Shown: piece after piece, positions 1 to 9,243 of the stretch
Numbering within the stretch: position 1 is the stretch's first letter
How the letters are laid out: each line of letters opens with the position of its first letter
Source: Schlegelella_A sp036272325
GTDB taxonomy: Bacteria; Pseudomonadota; Gammaproteobacteria; Burkholderiales; Burkholderiaceae_C
Reading direction: 5' to 3'
NCBI GenBank assembly: GCA_036272325.1
Contig: DATAYY010000118.1
Location: 1-13,826, forward strand
Length of the DNA: 13,826 nt
Made by a program: the position numbers and the translations under genes
Notes under the pieces: model-generated
The model's input: the letters and a program-made list of their open reading frames with translations, nothing else
Databases searched by the model: none
What the model was told of the DNA's origin: nothing

Positions 1-284
1 GGCACTTCCGCTTGAAGGGCGCTCCCGAGGCGATCTATCGGCGCAGCCTCTGGTACTACAACCTAGTCAACTCGCCGGCGACGATGATCAACGCCGACGA
101 CCTCGAGAACTGGACCAAGGGCCAGTGGGGGCTGCAATCGAACGGCGGCGACTGGGTGAGCTTTCACCGCTACTTCGGCGACGACCGCGAGGAGAACGGC
201 GTCACCTACTCGAACCACGGCACCTCGGAAGCGGTGATGCGCAACCAGTTCAAGGCGTGGTCGAACTACATGCAGGACGCGTGA
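1..284 (+). CDS. Rieske aromatic ring-hydroxylating dioxygenase, large (alpha) subunit, 3' end only
   Basis: Only about the last 94 codons are present; the gene begins outside the window and the frame is open from base 3. The family uses an N-terminal Rieske cluster and a C-terminal mononuclear iron to add both atoms of O2 to an aromatic ring in the cytoplasm. The fragment is the end of the catalytic domain. The paired aspartates in NADDLENW (codons 96-101) sit where these enzymes carry the last iron ligand (Asp362 in naphthalene dioxygenase). The tail GTSEAVMRNQFKAWSNYM resembles alpha-subunit C-termini. The beta-subunit gene follows immediately, which supports the call strongly. The Rieske motif and the substrate-pocket residues lie outside the window, so the substrate cannot be named. 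The TTG at base 12 is an internal leucine codon, not a start. Confidence 0.85.
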   Translation, partial: HFRLKGAPEAIYRRSLWYYNLVNSPATMINADDLENWTKGQWGLQSNGGDWVSFHRYFGDDREENGVTYSNHGTSEAVMRNQFKAWSNYMQDA

Positions 285-295
285 GCGAGGACGAC

Positions 296-985
296 ATGGC
301 GACGACCGGCGACCGAAGCAAGAGCCGCGCGATCCCGAGCGCGGGCCCCGACTTCGAGCATCTGCTCGCGCAGGAGGTCGTGATCGAGGCCGGCGAGGAG
401 GCGGCGACGACCGGCGCGCAGGCGATCGCACCCGATCACTCGCCGCGTGCGCCGGTGCTCGAGCGCCAGGCCGACGCGCTGCCGGGGCCGGGCCTGCTCG
501 CCGCCAGCGCCGACGTGCAGCGCGAGGTCGAGCAGTTCCTCTATCACCAGGCCGAACTGCTCGACGGCAAGCACTGGCAGGCGTTCATCGACCTCTTCGC
601 CGCCGACGGCGTCTACTGGATGCCGGTGACGCGCGAGCAGACCGAGTGGGAAGGGTCGCCCTCGATCTTCGCCGAGGACAAGCTGATGATGGAGATCAGG
701 AAGGGCCGCGTCTCGCACCCCAACGCATGGTCGCAGGCGCCGATGTGGGAGACGAATCACATCGTCAGCCACGTCGCGATCGAGTCGGCGTCGCCGAGCG
801 CGATCGAGGTCCGGTCGCGCTTCCACATGATGGAGCTGCGGCGCGACGCGCTGCGCCATTTCGGCGGCAGCTACCGGCACACGCTGGTCCGCGACGACGA
901 GGGCGCGCTTCGCATCAGGCTGCAACGCGTCGACCTGTTCAACGGCCAGGCGCCGTTCGACTACGTGCTGCAGATCTGGGTCTGA
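296..985 (+). CDS. Aromatic ring-hydroxylating dioxygenase, small (beta) subunit, with long N-terminal extension
   Basis: Structural subunit that packs with the alpha subunit, commonly as an alpha3beta3 hexamer; it has a SnoaL/NTF2-like fold and no cofactor. The product is 229 residues. Residues about 73-229 match the whole family: QREVEQFLYHQAELLDG, the LFAADGVYWMPV core, and the closing NGQAPFDYVLQIWV strand. That stretch alone has the usual length of about 160, so the first ~72 residues are extra and rich in Ala, Glu, Gly and Pro, with no domain I recognise. ATG 296 is chosen because GAGG (287-290) lies five bases upstream. A GTG at 281, overlapping the alpha stop as GTGA, would add five residues and is also plausible. 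Tight spacing with the alpha gene indicates one transcript. Confidence 0.87.
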   Translation: MATTGDRSKSRAIPSAGPDFEHLLAQEVVIEAGEEAATTGAQAIAPDHSPRAPVLERQADALPGPGLLAASADVQREVEQFLYHQAELLDGKHWQAFIDLFAADGVYWMPVTREQTEWEGSPSIFAEDKLMMEIRKGRVSHPNAWSQAPMWETNHIVSHVAIESASPSAIEVRSRFHMMELRRDALRHFGGSYRHTLVRDDEGALRIRLQRVDLFNGQAPFDYVLQIWV

Positions 986-1061
986 CGGTGCACTCATGGG
1001 CCGACAACGGATTCCGGTTCAGGCCACACTCGCACCCTCGCAACGTCTGGAGCCGACCCGC

Positions 1062-1751
1062 ATGATTCGAGCGACGACGATGACTGGAACCGCGCTCGTG
1101 CTGTTCGGGCTGCAGGCGGTGTGCCTCGCCGGCACCCTCAGCGGCAGGGTCTTGCTCTCGGGGCCGCAGCCGGCCGCCAGGAAGGTCGACGTCACGATCG
1201 ACCAGTACGCCTGCGGCACGGCCAAGGACGCCGATGACCTCGTCGTGTCGCCACGGCGCGAAGTCGCCAACGCCGTGATCTGGATCGAGAACCCGCCGCC
1301 GGGCGCAAGCTGGCCGGCCGCGGCCGCAAGGCCGACGGTCGACCAGCGCGGCTGCGCCTTCGTGCCGCGCGTCGTCGTCGTTCCTGCCGGAGGCACGGTC
1401 GACTTCCTCAACAACGACCGGCTGCTGCACAACATCCACGCCACGCCGAAGCTCAACACCGCGTTCAACCGCACGCAGCCGAAGGACCGCACGATCGGGA
1501 TCACGTTCCAGAAAGCCGAGATCGTCCGCATCGACTGCGACCTGCACTCGTGGATGCGGGCCTGGGTCGTCGTCGCCGAGCATCCGTACTATCGCGTCAC
1601 GCCGGTGGACGGTGCCTTTGCGTACGACGACCTGCCGGCGGGCAAGTACAGGCTCACGATCTGGCACGAGCGGCTCGGCACGGTCAGCCAGGAGATCGCA
1701 GTGCCCGACAAGGGCAACGCCACCCTCAACGTCGAGCTGAAGCTTCCCTGA
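1062..1751 (+). CDS. Secreted cupredoxin-like protein (methylamine-utilization / carboxypeptidase-regulatory-like family)
   Basis: A 229-residue protein with an N-terminal signal peptide (hydrophobic residues about 8-23, likely cut after CLA), so periplasmic or exported. The middle is a cupredoxin-like beta domain. A conserved Cys51/Cys98 pair comes first, then FLNNDRLLHNIHA (His123, His126) and DCDLHSWM (Cys159, His162, Met165), which together look like a type 1 copper site. The C-terminal part (HPYYRVTPVDGAFAYDDLPAG...TIWHE) is the beta-sandwich typical of carboxypeptidase-regulatory-like modules. Proteins of this build are often labelled methylamine-utilization protein, but no methylamine genes are seen here. 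Likely role: small periplasmic copper or electron-carrier protein (inference). ATG 1062 is chosen because it directly precedes the signal peptide and has GGAG at 1049-1052. An intrinsic terminator follows. Confidence 0.75.
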   Translation: MIRATTMTGTALVLFGLQAVCLAGTLSGRVLLSGPQPAARKVDVTIDQYACGTAKDADDLVVSPRREVANAVIWIENPPPGASWPAAAARPTVDQRGCAFVPRVVVVPAGGTVDFLNNDRLLHNIHATPKLNTAFNRTQPKDRTIGITFQKAEIVRIDCDLHSWMRAWVVVAEHPYYRVTPVDGAFAYDDLPAGKYRLTIWHERLGTVSQEIAVPDKGNATLNVELKLP

Positions 1752-1756
1752 GGCGA

Positions 1757-1774
1757 GACGCCGGGCGGCGTTTT
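1757..1774 (+). terminator. Intrinsic terminator after the cupredoxin-like gene
   Basis: ACGCC (1758-1762), loop GGGC, GGCGT (1767-1771), then a run of four T (1771-1774). A flanking G can pair with the first T to lengthen the stem to six. It starts six bases after the stop codon, in the 27-base gap between convergent genes. The reverse strand has no T-run after the hairpin, so it is predicted to work only for the + strand gene. Confidence 0.6.
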
Positions 1775-1778
1775 CCGG

Positions 1779-2207
1779 CTACGGGACGACGGTGATCTTG
1801 CGCGTCGCCTCCCAGGCCGCCGAGTGCGTCGGCTCGGCCAGGGCCCGCAGCGCGCCGCCCTCGTCGAGAGCGATCGTGAAGGTCACGATCGGCGCCGAAT
1901 AGACCGGGTGCAGATAGACGCGCGAGATCTCCACCGAGTCCTTGTAGAGAGCGATGTAGCGGACGAAGTGCTCCTGCAGCGACGGGTGCATCGACCCGGC
2001 GCCGACGGTGACGGTCACCTTGAACCATTCGCCGCGCCGCACCGAGTCCGGCGCTTCGATCTTCGGCGTGTGCTTCGGATCCTCCGCCGTGTGCAGCTTC
2101 TGGAACTCGGGCGTGAACTGCTCGGCCTGTTCGCCGGCAGCCTGCGCGCGGGCCGTCCACGGCAACGCCGCAGCGAACACCAGCGTCGCCGACAAGAGCT
2201 TCCTCAT
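1779..2207 (-). CDS. Periplasmic superoxide-reductase-like (desulfoferrodoxin/neelaredoxin-fold) protein with a degenerate iron site
   Basis: A 142-residue protein with a clear signal peptide (MRKLL, hydrophobic core to about residue 15, cut near ARA-Q at 21/22). Residues about 46-115 match the SORL fold: KHTPKIEAPD (His46), GEWFKVTVTVG, MHPSLQEHF (His74, His80), and the strand ending APIVTFTIAL. Superoxide reductases bind iron with four His and one Cys, the last two in a motif like CNLHGLW. Here the aligned stretch is EPTHSAAW: Cys is replaced by Pro126 and the last His by Ser129, and the protein has no cysteine at all. Three His ligands remain, with His128 out of register. Classical superoxide reduction is therefore doubtful; binding of metal or ligand, or a sensory role, is possible. 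Its ATG overlaps the upstream response-regulator stop (ATGA), so the two are translationally coupled. Confidence 0.72.
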   Translation of the reverse strand: MRKLLSATLVFAAALPWTARAQAAGEQAEQFTPEFQKLHTAEDPKHTPKIEAPDSVRRGEWFKVTVTVGAGSMHPSLQEHFVRYIALYKDSVEISRVYLHPVYSAPIVTFTIALDEGGALRALAEPTHSAAWEATRKITVVP

Positions 2208-2580
2208 GACGCCTCCTCGGGAAGGAATTGACGGAGCAGCGCGAGCAGCTCGCGCGGGCTGTACGGCTTGGCGAGATAGCCAGCCGCGCCGGCGGCGGTC
2301 GCGCGCTCGCGATCGCCGCTCATCGCGAACGACGTGATGATCACGATCGGGATGTCCTTGGTGCGGGCGTCGGCGCGCAGGATCCGCGTCGCGTCGAGCC
2401 CGGACATCTTCGGCAGCTGCACGTCCATGAGGACGAGGTCCGGCAGCTCCTCGAAGGCGGCGGCGACGCCGGCCTCGCCGTCGACCGCCTCGACCAGCCG
2501 GTAGCTCGTGCGGCCGAGGAGCTGGCGGACGATCTTGCGGTTGTACTCGTTGTCTTCCACGTAGAGCACGGTGCGTTGGC

Positions 2581-2584
<4 letters not shown>
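2204..2584 (-). CDS. Single-domain (DivK/CheY-like) response regulator
   Basis: A 126-residue stand-alone receiver domain without an output domain. Key residues are all visible: acidic Asp11 (VEDNEYN), phosphoacceptor Asp54 (VLMDVQLPKMSG), Thr84 (IITSF) and Lys106 (LAKPYS). Such proteins relay phosphate or act by protein-protein contact, in the cytoplasm. The start overlaps the stop of the histidine-kinase gene as ATGA, and its own stop overlaps the start of the SORL gene in the same way. The kinase is the natural phosphodonor. Because it cannot bind DNA, its target must be another protein, for instance the receiver-cyclase pathway encoded divergently (inference). Confidence 0.93.
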
Positions 2585-4248
<1,664 letters not shown>

Positions 4249-4254
4249 GCCCCT

Positions 4255-4258
4255 GGAG
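4255..4258 (+). promoter_or_regulatory. Shine-Dalgarno site supporting the TTG start of the cyclase gene
   Basis: GGAG, preceded by T, ends seven bases before TTG 4266. No in-frame ATG or GTG lies just upstream, and the receiver fold begins six residues after this TTG, so the site decides the start. It lies in the 17-base gap between the divergent start codons. Confidence 0.6.
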
Positions 4259-4265
4259 CCCCTGC

Positions 4266-5390
4266 TTGAGAACGCCGCCGCGCATCCTCGTCGTCGACGA
4301 CAACACGACGAACATCAAGATCCTGCAGACGCGGCTGGCGAGCGCCGGCTACGGCGTGGTGACCGCCGCTGACGGCGAGGAGGCGCTGGTCGCGGCGCGC
4401 GAGACGACGCCGGATCTGATCCTGCTCGACGTCATGATGCCGAAGCTCGACGGCATCGAGGTCTGCAAGCGGCTGCGCGCCGATCCGGTCTTTCCGTTCA
4501 CGCCGATCATCCTCGTCACCGCGCTGAGCGAAAGCAAGGACGTGATTGCAGGGCTCGAGGCCGGCGGCGACGAGTACCTCACCAAGCCGATCGACCACGG
4601 CGCGCTGCTGGCCCGCGTGCGATCGATGCTGCGGATCAAGGAACTGCACGATCGCGCCCAGGAGCTGACCGCAGAGCTGGCGCGCTGGAACGCCTCGCTC
4701 GAGACGCGGGTCGCCGAGCAGGTCGCCGAGCTCGAGCGCGTCGGCCGGCTGCGGCGCTTCTTCTCGCCGCAGCTGGCGCAGGCGATCCTCAGCGGCGGCG
4801 CCGACGATCCGATGCGCAGCCACCGGCGCGAAGTCACGGTGGTGTTCTGCGACCTGCGCGGCTTCACCGCGTTCGCCGAGCTCGCCGAGCCCGAAGAGGT
4901 GATGGGCGTGCTGCGCGAGTACCACGCGGCGACCGGCGCCCTCGTCCTCGAGTACGAGGGCACGCTCGAGCGATTCACCGGCGACGGCATGATGATCTTC
5001 TTCAACGACCCGGTACCGATGCCGGACGCGCCGCTGCGCGCGGTGCGGATGGCGATTGCGATCCGCGACCGCGTCGCCGCGATGGGCCGCGGCTGGGCGG
5101 CGCGCGGCTTCGACCTCCATCACGGCATCGGCATCGCCCAGGGCTACGCCACGCTCGGCGCGATCGGCTTCGAAGGGCGCTGGGACTACGGCGCGATCGG
5201 CACGGTGACCAACATGGCGGCGCGGCTGTGCGCCGAGGCGGCGAGCGACGAGGTGCTGGTTTCGCAGCGGGTCGCTGCGAGCGTCGGCGACGAAGTCGAT
5301 GTCGGCGAGCTGCGTTCGCTCGACCTGCGCGGCTTTCACCGGCCGGTCGCAGCGTGCGTCGTCCGCGGGCCGAGAGCCGGTCCTCCCTGA
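4266..5390 (+). CDS. Response regulator fused to a class III adenylate/guanylate cyclase
   Basis: A 374-residue cytoplasmic protein with a TTG start. Residues 1-125 are a receiver domain: Asp11/Asp12, phosphoacceptor Asp55 (LILLDVMMPK), Thr85, Lys107. Residues about 127-162 form a charged helical linker, probably a coiled coil for dimerization. Residues about 185-365 are a class III cyclase. The two metal-binding aspartates are Asp196 (VFCDLRGF) and Asp240 (FTGDGMM). The transition-state residues Asn316 and Arg320 are in TNMAARL, and Asp307 in WDYGAIG is the usual second purine-selecting residue. At the first purine-selecting position, where adenylate cyclases have Lys, there is Arg236 (ERFTGD). 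The enzyme looks catalytically complete; the nucleotide product cannot be fixed by eye. It is divergent from the histidine kinase, which may phosphorylate it (inference). The isochorismatase-family gene follows after 31 bases. Confidence 0.92.
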   Translation: MRTPPRILVVDDNTTNIKILQTRLASAGYGVVTAADGEEALVAARETTPDLILLDVMMPKLDGIEVCKRLRADPVFPFTPIILVTALSESKDVIAGLEAGGDEYLTKPIDHGALLARVRSMLRIKELHDRAQELTAELARWNASLETRVAEQVAELERVGRLRRFFSPQLAQAILSGGADDPMRSHRREVTVVFCDLRGFTAFAELAEPEEVMGVLREYHAATGALVLEYEGTLERFTGDGMMIFFNDPVPMPDAPLRAVRMAIAIRDRVAAMGRGWAARGFDLHHGIGIAQGYATLGAIGFEGRWDYGAIGTVTNMAARLCAEAASDEVLVSQRVAASVGDEVDVGELRSLDLRGFHRPVAACVVRGPRAGPP

Positions 5391-5421
5391 GCTCGCGCTG
5401 CCGGACAAGACGAGGAACTGC

Positions 5422-5994
5422 ATGGCAACCGTTCGCGAAGGCAACCGGGGCGTCCTCGTCGTCGTCGACGTGCAGGTCGGGGTGATGCGCGAGGGGTGGC
5501 AGGCCGAGCGGGTCGTCGCCAACGTGGCGCGTGCGGTCGAGCGCGCCCGCGCCGCCGGCGTCCCCGTGATCTGGGTCCAGCATTCGAACGACGATCTGCA
5601 GCTCGGCAGCCCCGAGTGGCAACTGGTGCCCGAGCTGGTTCCTGCGGAGGGCGAGGTGCGAATCCACAAGCTCTTCGCATCGTCGTTTGAACAGACGACT
5701 CTCGACGACGAGCTCGCCAGCCGCGCCGCGACCCACATCGCGCTGGCGGGAGCGCAGAGCAACTGGTGCATTCGCGCCACCGCCTACGCGGCACTCGATC
5801 GCGGCTACGACATGACGCTGCTCAGGGATGCGCACACGACCGACGCCGTGCAACGCACCGACGGCACGGCGATCGCTGCACGCGACATCGTCGACGACCT
5901 CAACGTCGTGATGACGTGGCTGCGCTACCCCGGTCGCAGCAATGCGACCGCGACGGTCGACGAGGTCGACTTCGCCGCCCTGGGTCCTCGCTAG
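5422..5994 (+). CDS. Isochorismatase-family cysteine hydrolase
   Basis: A 190-residue cytoplasmic enzyme of the isochorismatase-like fold. The catalytic triad of the cysteine-hydrolase branch is complete: Asp16 in VLVVVDVQ, Lys83 in RIHKLFASSF, and Cys116 in AGAQSNWCIRATA. Members cleave small amides such as nicotinamide, N-carbamoyl compounds or ureidoacrylate-like substrates through a thioester. True isochorismatases lack the cysteine, so an amidase-type activity is more likely; the substrate is not known. ATG 5422 is chosen because AGGA (5413-5416) lies five bases upstream and the fold starts at once. It sits 31 bases after the cyclase gene, so probably shares its transcript, and 128 bases before the importer operon. 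Confidence 0.85.
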   Translation: MATVREGNRGVLVVVDVQVGVMREGWQAERVVANVARAVERARAAGVPVIWVQHSNDDLQLGSPEWQLVPELVPAEGEVRIHKLFASSFEQTTLDDELASRAATHIALAGAQSNWCIRATAYAALDRGYDMTLLRDAHTTDAVQRTDGTAIAARDIVDDLNVVMTWLRYPGRSNATATVDEVDFAALGPR

Positions 5995-6070
5995 TCGTCC
6001 GCGGGTTGCGCGGCCGGCAGCGGTGGCGGCACCATCCTGAAGCGTCCGCGGCTCGAGGCCGACCACTGCC

Positions 6071-6076
6071 TACAAT
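6071..6076 (+). promoter_or_regulatory. Possible -10 box for the ABC importer operon
   Basis: TACAAT, one base from the sigma-70 consensus, is the only AT-rich hexamer of this quality in the 128-base gap before the binding-protein gene, 47 bases before its ATG. No good -35 hexamer is visible at 16-18 bases upstream, so the promoter may need an activator or may not be real. Confidence 0.3.
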
Positions 6077-6122
6077 TTCGTCGACGTTCGGCGTTCGCCC
6101 GGGCGCTTCGAAAGGTGTTGTC

Positions 6123-7316
6123 ATGGCCAAGCCCTCCGCGCCCGCCGCGCTCTCGATCCTCGGCCTGCTCACCAGCGTGGCCCTCGCGGCGGTGCCGGCG
6201 CACGCGGCCGACAAGGTGAAGATCGGCTTCGTCAGCACGCTGTCGGGCCCGTCGTCGGCGCTCGGTATCGACATCCGCGACGGCTTCCTGCTCGCGGTCA
6301 AGCTGAACGGCGGCAAGCTCGGCGGCCTTCCTGCCGAGGTGCTCGTCAGCGACGACCAGTTCAAGCCCGACGTCGCCAAGCAGCTGTTCGAGAAGGACGT
6401 CAAGCGCGACAAGGTCGACTTCATGACCGGAGTCGTGTTCTCGAACATCATGCTCGCGGCGCTGCCGGAAGCGATCGACAACAAGGTGATCTACATCAGC
6501 GCCAACGCAGCGCCGTCGTCGATCGCCGGCAAGGACTGCAATCCCCTCTTCTTCGCCGTCTCGTGGCCGAACGACGCCTACCACGAGGCGGCCGGCCAGT
6601 TCGCGAACACGCGCGACCTGAAGAGCGTCTACCTCGTCGCACCGAACTACCAGGCCGGCAAGGACTCGCTGGCCGGGTTCAAGCGGACGTTCAAGGGCCA
6701 GGTCGTCGGCGAGAACTACACCAAGCTCGGCCAGCTCGACTACGCCGCCGAGCTGGCCGAGATCCGCGCCGCCAAGCCGCAGGCGGTCTACATCTTCCTG
6801 CCCGGTGGCATGGGCATCAACTTCATCAAGCAGTACGTCGGCGCCGGCCTCGGCAAGGACACGACGCTGCTGCTGCCGGGCTTCTCGGCCGACCAGGACG
6901 TGATCAACCCGGTCGGCCCGGCGATGGCGGGACTCTTCAACACCGCGCACTGGTCGCCCGACTTCACCAACGCCGCGAACCAGAAGTTCGTCGCCGAGTT
7001 CGAGCAGGAATACAAGCGCGTGCCGACGCTCTACGCATCGCAGGGCTACGACGCCGCGCAGCTGATCGCCGCCGCGGTGCGCGACACCAAGGGCAAGCTC
7101 GAGGACCAGGCGGCGGTACTGAAGGCGCTCAAGGCGGCGCGGTTCGATTCCGTGCGCGGGCCGTTCAAGTTCAACACCAACCAGTATCCGATCCAGAACT
7201 ACTACGTGCGCACCGTCGGCAGCGACGGCAGGGGCGGCCTCATCAACAAGTCGTTCAGCGAGCCGATCTTGAAGAACCACGGCGACGCCTACGTGCAGAA
7301 CTGCGCGATGAAGTAG
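6123..7316 (+). CDS. Periplasmic substrate-binding protein of a LIV-type ABC importer
   Basis: A 397-residue precursor with a signal peptide (hydrophobic residues about 9-24, cut after AHA near residue 28). The mature part is a type I periplasmic binding fold (Peripla_BP_6, LivJ/LivK-like). It opens with KVKIGFVSTLSGPSSALG and continues with features of this family such as VDFMTGVVFSNI, SANAAPSS, YLVAPNYQAGKDSLAGF and IFLPGGMGINFIKQY. It captures the ligand and delivers it to the permeases. Members bind branched-chain amino acids, amides, urea or aromatic acids. The nearby dioxygenase and hydrolase genes favour a catabolic, perhaps aromatic, ligand over a simple amino acid, but this is inference. 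AAGG at 6112-6115 supports ATG 6123. The first permease gene follows after 41 bases. Confidence 0.92.
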   Translation: MAKPSAPAALSILGLLTSVALAAVPAHAADKVKIGFVSTLSGPSSALGIDIRDGFLLAVKLNGGKLGGLPAEVLVSDDQFKPDVAKQLFEKDVKRDKVDFMTGVVFSNIMLAALPEAIDNKVIYISANAAPSSIAGKDCNPLFFAVSWPNDAYHEAAGQFANTRDLKSVYLVAPNYQAGKDSLAGFKRTFKGQVVGENYTKLGQLDYAAELAEIRAAKPQAVYIFLPGGMGINFIKQYVGAGLGKDTTLLLPGFSADQDVINPVGPAMAGLFNTAHWSPDFTNAANQKFVAEFEQEYKRVPTLYASQGYDAAQLIAAAVRDTKGKLEDQAAVLKALKAARFDSVRGPFKFNTNQYPIQNYYVRTVGSDGRGGLINKSFSEPILKNHGDAYVQNCAMK

Positions 7317-7357
7317 GCGCCTCGCACGCCCTCGCCGTCGACTGCGCTGACCGGCCC

Positions 7358-8275
7358 ATGCCCGGCGTCCTCGTCCTCGAGCAGGCGCTGAACGGGCTCC
7401 AGTTCGGCCTCATGCTGTTCCTGCTCGCGGCGGGGCTGACGCTCGTCTTCGGCGTCATGGACATGATCAACCTGGCGCACGGCTCGCTCTACATGGTCGG
7501 CGCCTTCCTCGCCGCCTGGCTGGTCGGCCTGACCGGGTCGTTCGCGATCGGCGTCGTCGGCGCGGTCGGCCTCACCTTCGTCTTCGGCATGGCGCTCGAG
7601 GCCGGCCTCCTCCGGACGCTCTACGCCCGTGACCATCTTTCGCAGGTGCTGGCGACGTTCGCGCTGATCCTGATCCTCAACGACGGCACCAAGATGATCT
7701 TCGGCAACGACCTGCCGCTGTCGGCGCCGACGGCGCTCGCCGGACCGGTCGAACTGCTGCCGGGGCTGCAGTACCCGTCGTATCGACTTCTCATCCTCGG
7801 GGTCGGCCTGGCGCTCGCCGTGCTGCTGTGGCTGCTGGTGCAGAAAACCCGGCTCGGCGCGCTCGTTCGCGCCGGGGCGTCGAACCGGACCATGGCGACC
7901 GCGATGGGGATCGACATCGGCCGCCTCTTCACCGTCGTGTTCGGCATCGGCGCGGCGCTCTGCGCCGTCGCCGGCGCGCTCCTCGGGCCGTTGCTCGCAG
8001 TCCAGGTCGGCATGGGCGAGAACATTCTCATCCTGGCGTTTGTCGTCATCGTCATCGGCGGCATCGGCTCGATCCGCGGCGCGCTGGTTGGCGCGATCCT
8101 CGTCGGTGCGATCGACACCCTCGGCCGGACGCTGCTTCAGCACGTGCTGCGCGAGTTCTTGCCGCCGCAGTGGGCGAGCGCCGCCGGCCCGGCGATCGCG
8201 TCGATCGCGGTCTACGTCTTCATGGCGATCGTGCTCGCGATCCGGCCGCAGGGCCTGTTCCCGGCCCGCGGCTGA
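7358..8275 (+). CDS. livH: LIV-type ABC importer permease (LivH-like)
   Basis: A 305-residue polytopic inner-membrane protein, of the usual LivH length, with about eight strongly hydrophobic segments. The N-terminal signature is ALNGLQFGLMLFLLAAGLTLVFGV followed by the NLAHGSLYMVGA motif. The cytoplasmic coupling region is RAGASNRTMATAMGIDIGR, which contacts the ATPase. The C-terminal part has VIVIGGIGSIRGALVGA and ends IRPQGLFPARG, all typical. It forms half of the translocation pathway with the LivM-like protein. The frame is open far upstream, but that part only overlaps the binding-protein gene in another frame; ATG 7358 gives the conserved N-terminus. No clear Shine-Dalgarno is seen. Its stop overlaps the next start by one base (TGATG). 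Confidence 0.93.
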   Translation: MPGVLVLEQALNGLQFGLMLFLLAAGLTLVFGVMDMINLAHGSLYMVGAFLAAWLVGLTGSFAIGVVGAVGLTFVFGMALEAGLLRTLYARDHLSQVLATFALILILNDGTKMIFGNDLPLSAPTALAGPVELLPGLQYPSYRLLILGVGLALAVLLWLLVQKTRLGALVRAGASNRTMATAMGIDIGRLFTVVFGIGAALCAVAGALLGPLLAVQVGMGENILILAFVVIVIGGIGSIRGALVGAILVGAIDTLGRTLLQHVLREFLPPQWASAAGPAIASIAVYVFMAIVLAIRPQGLFPARG

Positions 8276-9243
8276 TGGCGGCGACCCGCGCCGCCACGAC
8301 CGCCAGCATCGGCATCGTCGTCGCGCACGCCGCGGTGCTCGCGATCGCGATCGCCCTGCCGTGGCTGCTGCGCGCCCTCGGCCTCGACTTCTACCTCAGC
8401 CTGGCGAGCCGGATCGTCGTCTACGCGATCGCAGCGACCAGCCTCAACCTCGTCCTCGGCTACGCCGGGCTCGTCTCGTTCGGCCATGCCGCGTTCTTCG
8501 GCCTCGGCGCCTACGTCACCGCGATTCTCGTCACCGAGGGCGTCCAGAGCGGCATCGTCCATCTCGCCGCGACCGTCGCCGTCGCAGCCGTAGCCGCGCT
8601 CGTGATCGGCGCGATCTCGCTGCGCACGCGCGGCGTCTACTTCATCATGATCACGCTCGCGTTCGCGCAGATGCTGTTCTATCTTGCCAACTCGGTGAAG
8701 GGCTACGGCGGCGACGAGGGCCTGAACATCCGGGCGCGATCGCTGTTCTCGTTCGGCAGCGAGGTGCTCGACCTCAAGAACCCGCTCGCCCTCTACTACG
8801 TCGCGCTCGCCGTTCTCGCCGCCTCGCTGGTCGCGCTCGCCCGCTTCGCGCGTTCGCCGTTCGGCGGCGCCGCTCTGGCGCTGCGCGACGACGACGTCCG
8901 CGCCGAGGCGCTCGGCTTTCCGACCTACCGCTACAAGCTCGCCCTTTTCGTCGTCGCCGGCACGCTGGGCGCGATCGCGGGCGCGCTCAGCGTCAACCTG
9001 CAGGGCTACGTCAGCCCGAACGCGCTGCACTGGACGCAATCGGGAACGCTGATGGTGATGGTCATCCTCGGCGGCGTCGCGACGGTGTGGGGCGGCGCCG
9101 TCGGCGCGGCCTCGCTGTTGCTGCTGCAGGAGGTGTTGTCTTCATACACCGAGCACGCGGAGTTCTGGACCGGCTGGGTGCTGCTCGCCGTCGTTCTCTA
9201 CGCCCGCCAGGGACTGGTCGGACTGTGGACGGCGCGGCGATGA
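8275..9243 (+). CDS. livM: LIV-type ABC importer permease (LivM-like)
   Basis: A 322-residue polytopic inner-membrane permease. After a first membrane segment (about residues 11-34) it carries the LivM hallmark SLNLVLGYAGLVSFGHAAFFGLGAY (written here as a motif around residues 56-80). Further hallmarks are LRTRGVYFIMITLAFAQM and the coupling segment ALRDDDVRAEALGFPTYRYKL. The C-terminal membrane helices include VMVILGGVATVWGGAVGA. It pairs with the LivH-like permease to form the channel. ATG 8275 overlaps the previous stop by one base, and its stop overlaps the following ATG as ATGA. This arrangement points to translational coupling throughout the importer operon. Confidence 0.93.
   Translation: MAATRAATTASIGIVVAHAAVLAIAIALPWLLRALGLDFYLSLASRIVVYAIAATSLNLVLGYAGLVSFGHAAFFGLGAYVTAILVTEGVQSGIVHLAATVAVAAVAALVIGAISLRTRGVYFIMITLAFAQMLFYLANSVKGYGGDEGLNIRARSLFSFGSEVLDLKNPLALYYVALAVLAASLVALARFARSPFGGAALALRDDDVRAEALGFPTYRYKLALFVVAGTLGAIAGALSVNLQGYVSPNALHWTQSGTLMVMVILGGVATVWGGAVGAASLLLLQEVLSSYTEHAEFWTGWVLLAVVLYARQGLVGLWTARR

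Noticed and set aside
5991..7280. 429-codon open frame on the - strand opposite the binding protein
   Set aside because: Mirror frame of a clear periplasmic binding protein; composition is shadow-like and no motif is seen.
8040..9239. Upstream 400 codons of the frame that later becomes the LivG-like ATPase
   Set aside because: This part runs through both permease genes in another frame and is Arg-rich; the real ATPase starts at 9240.
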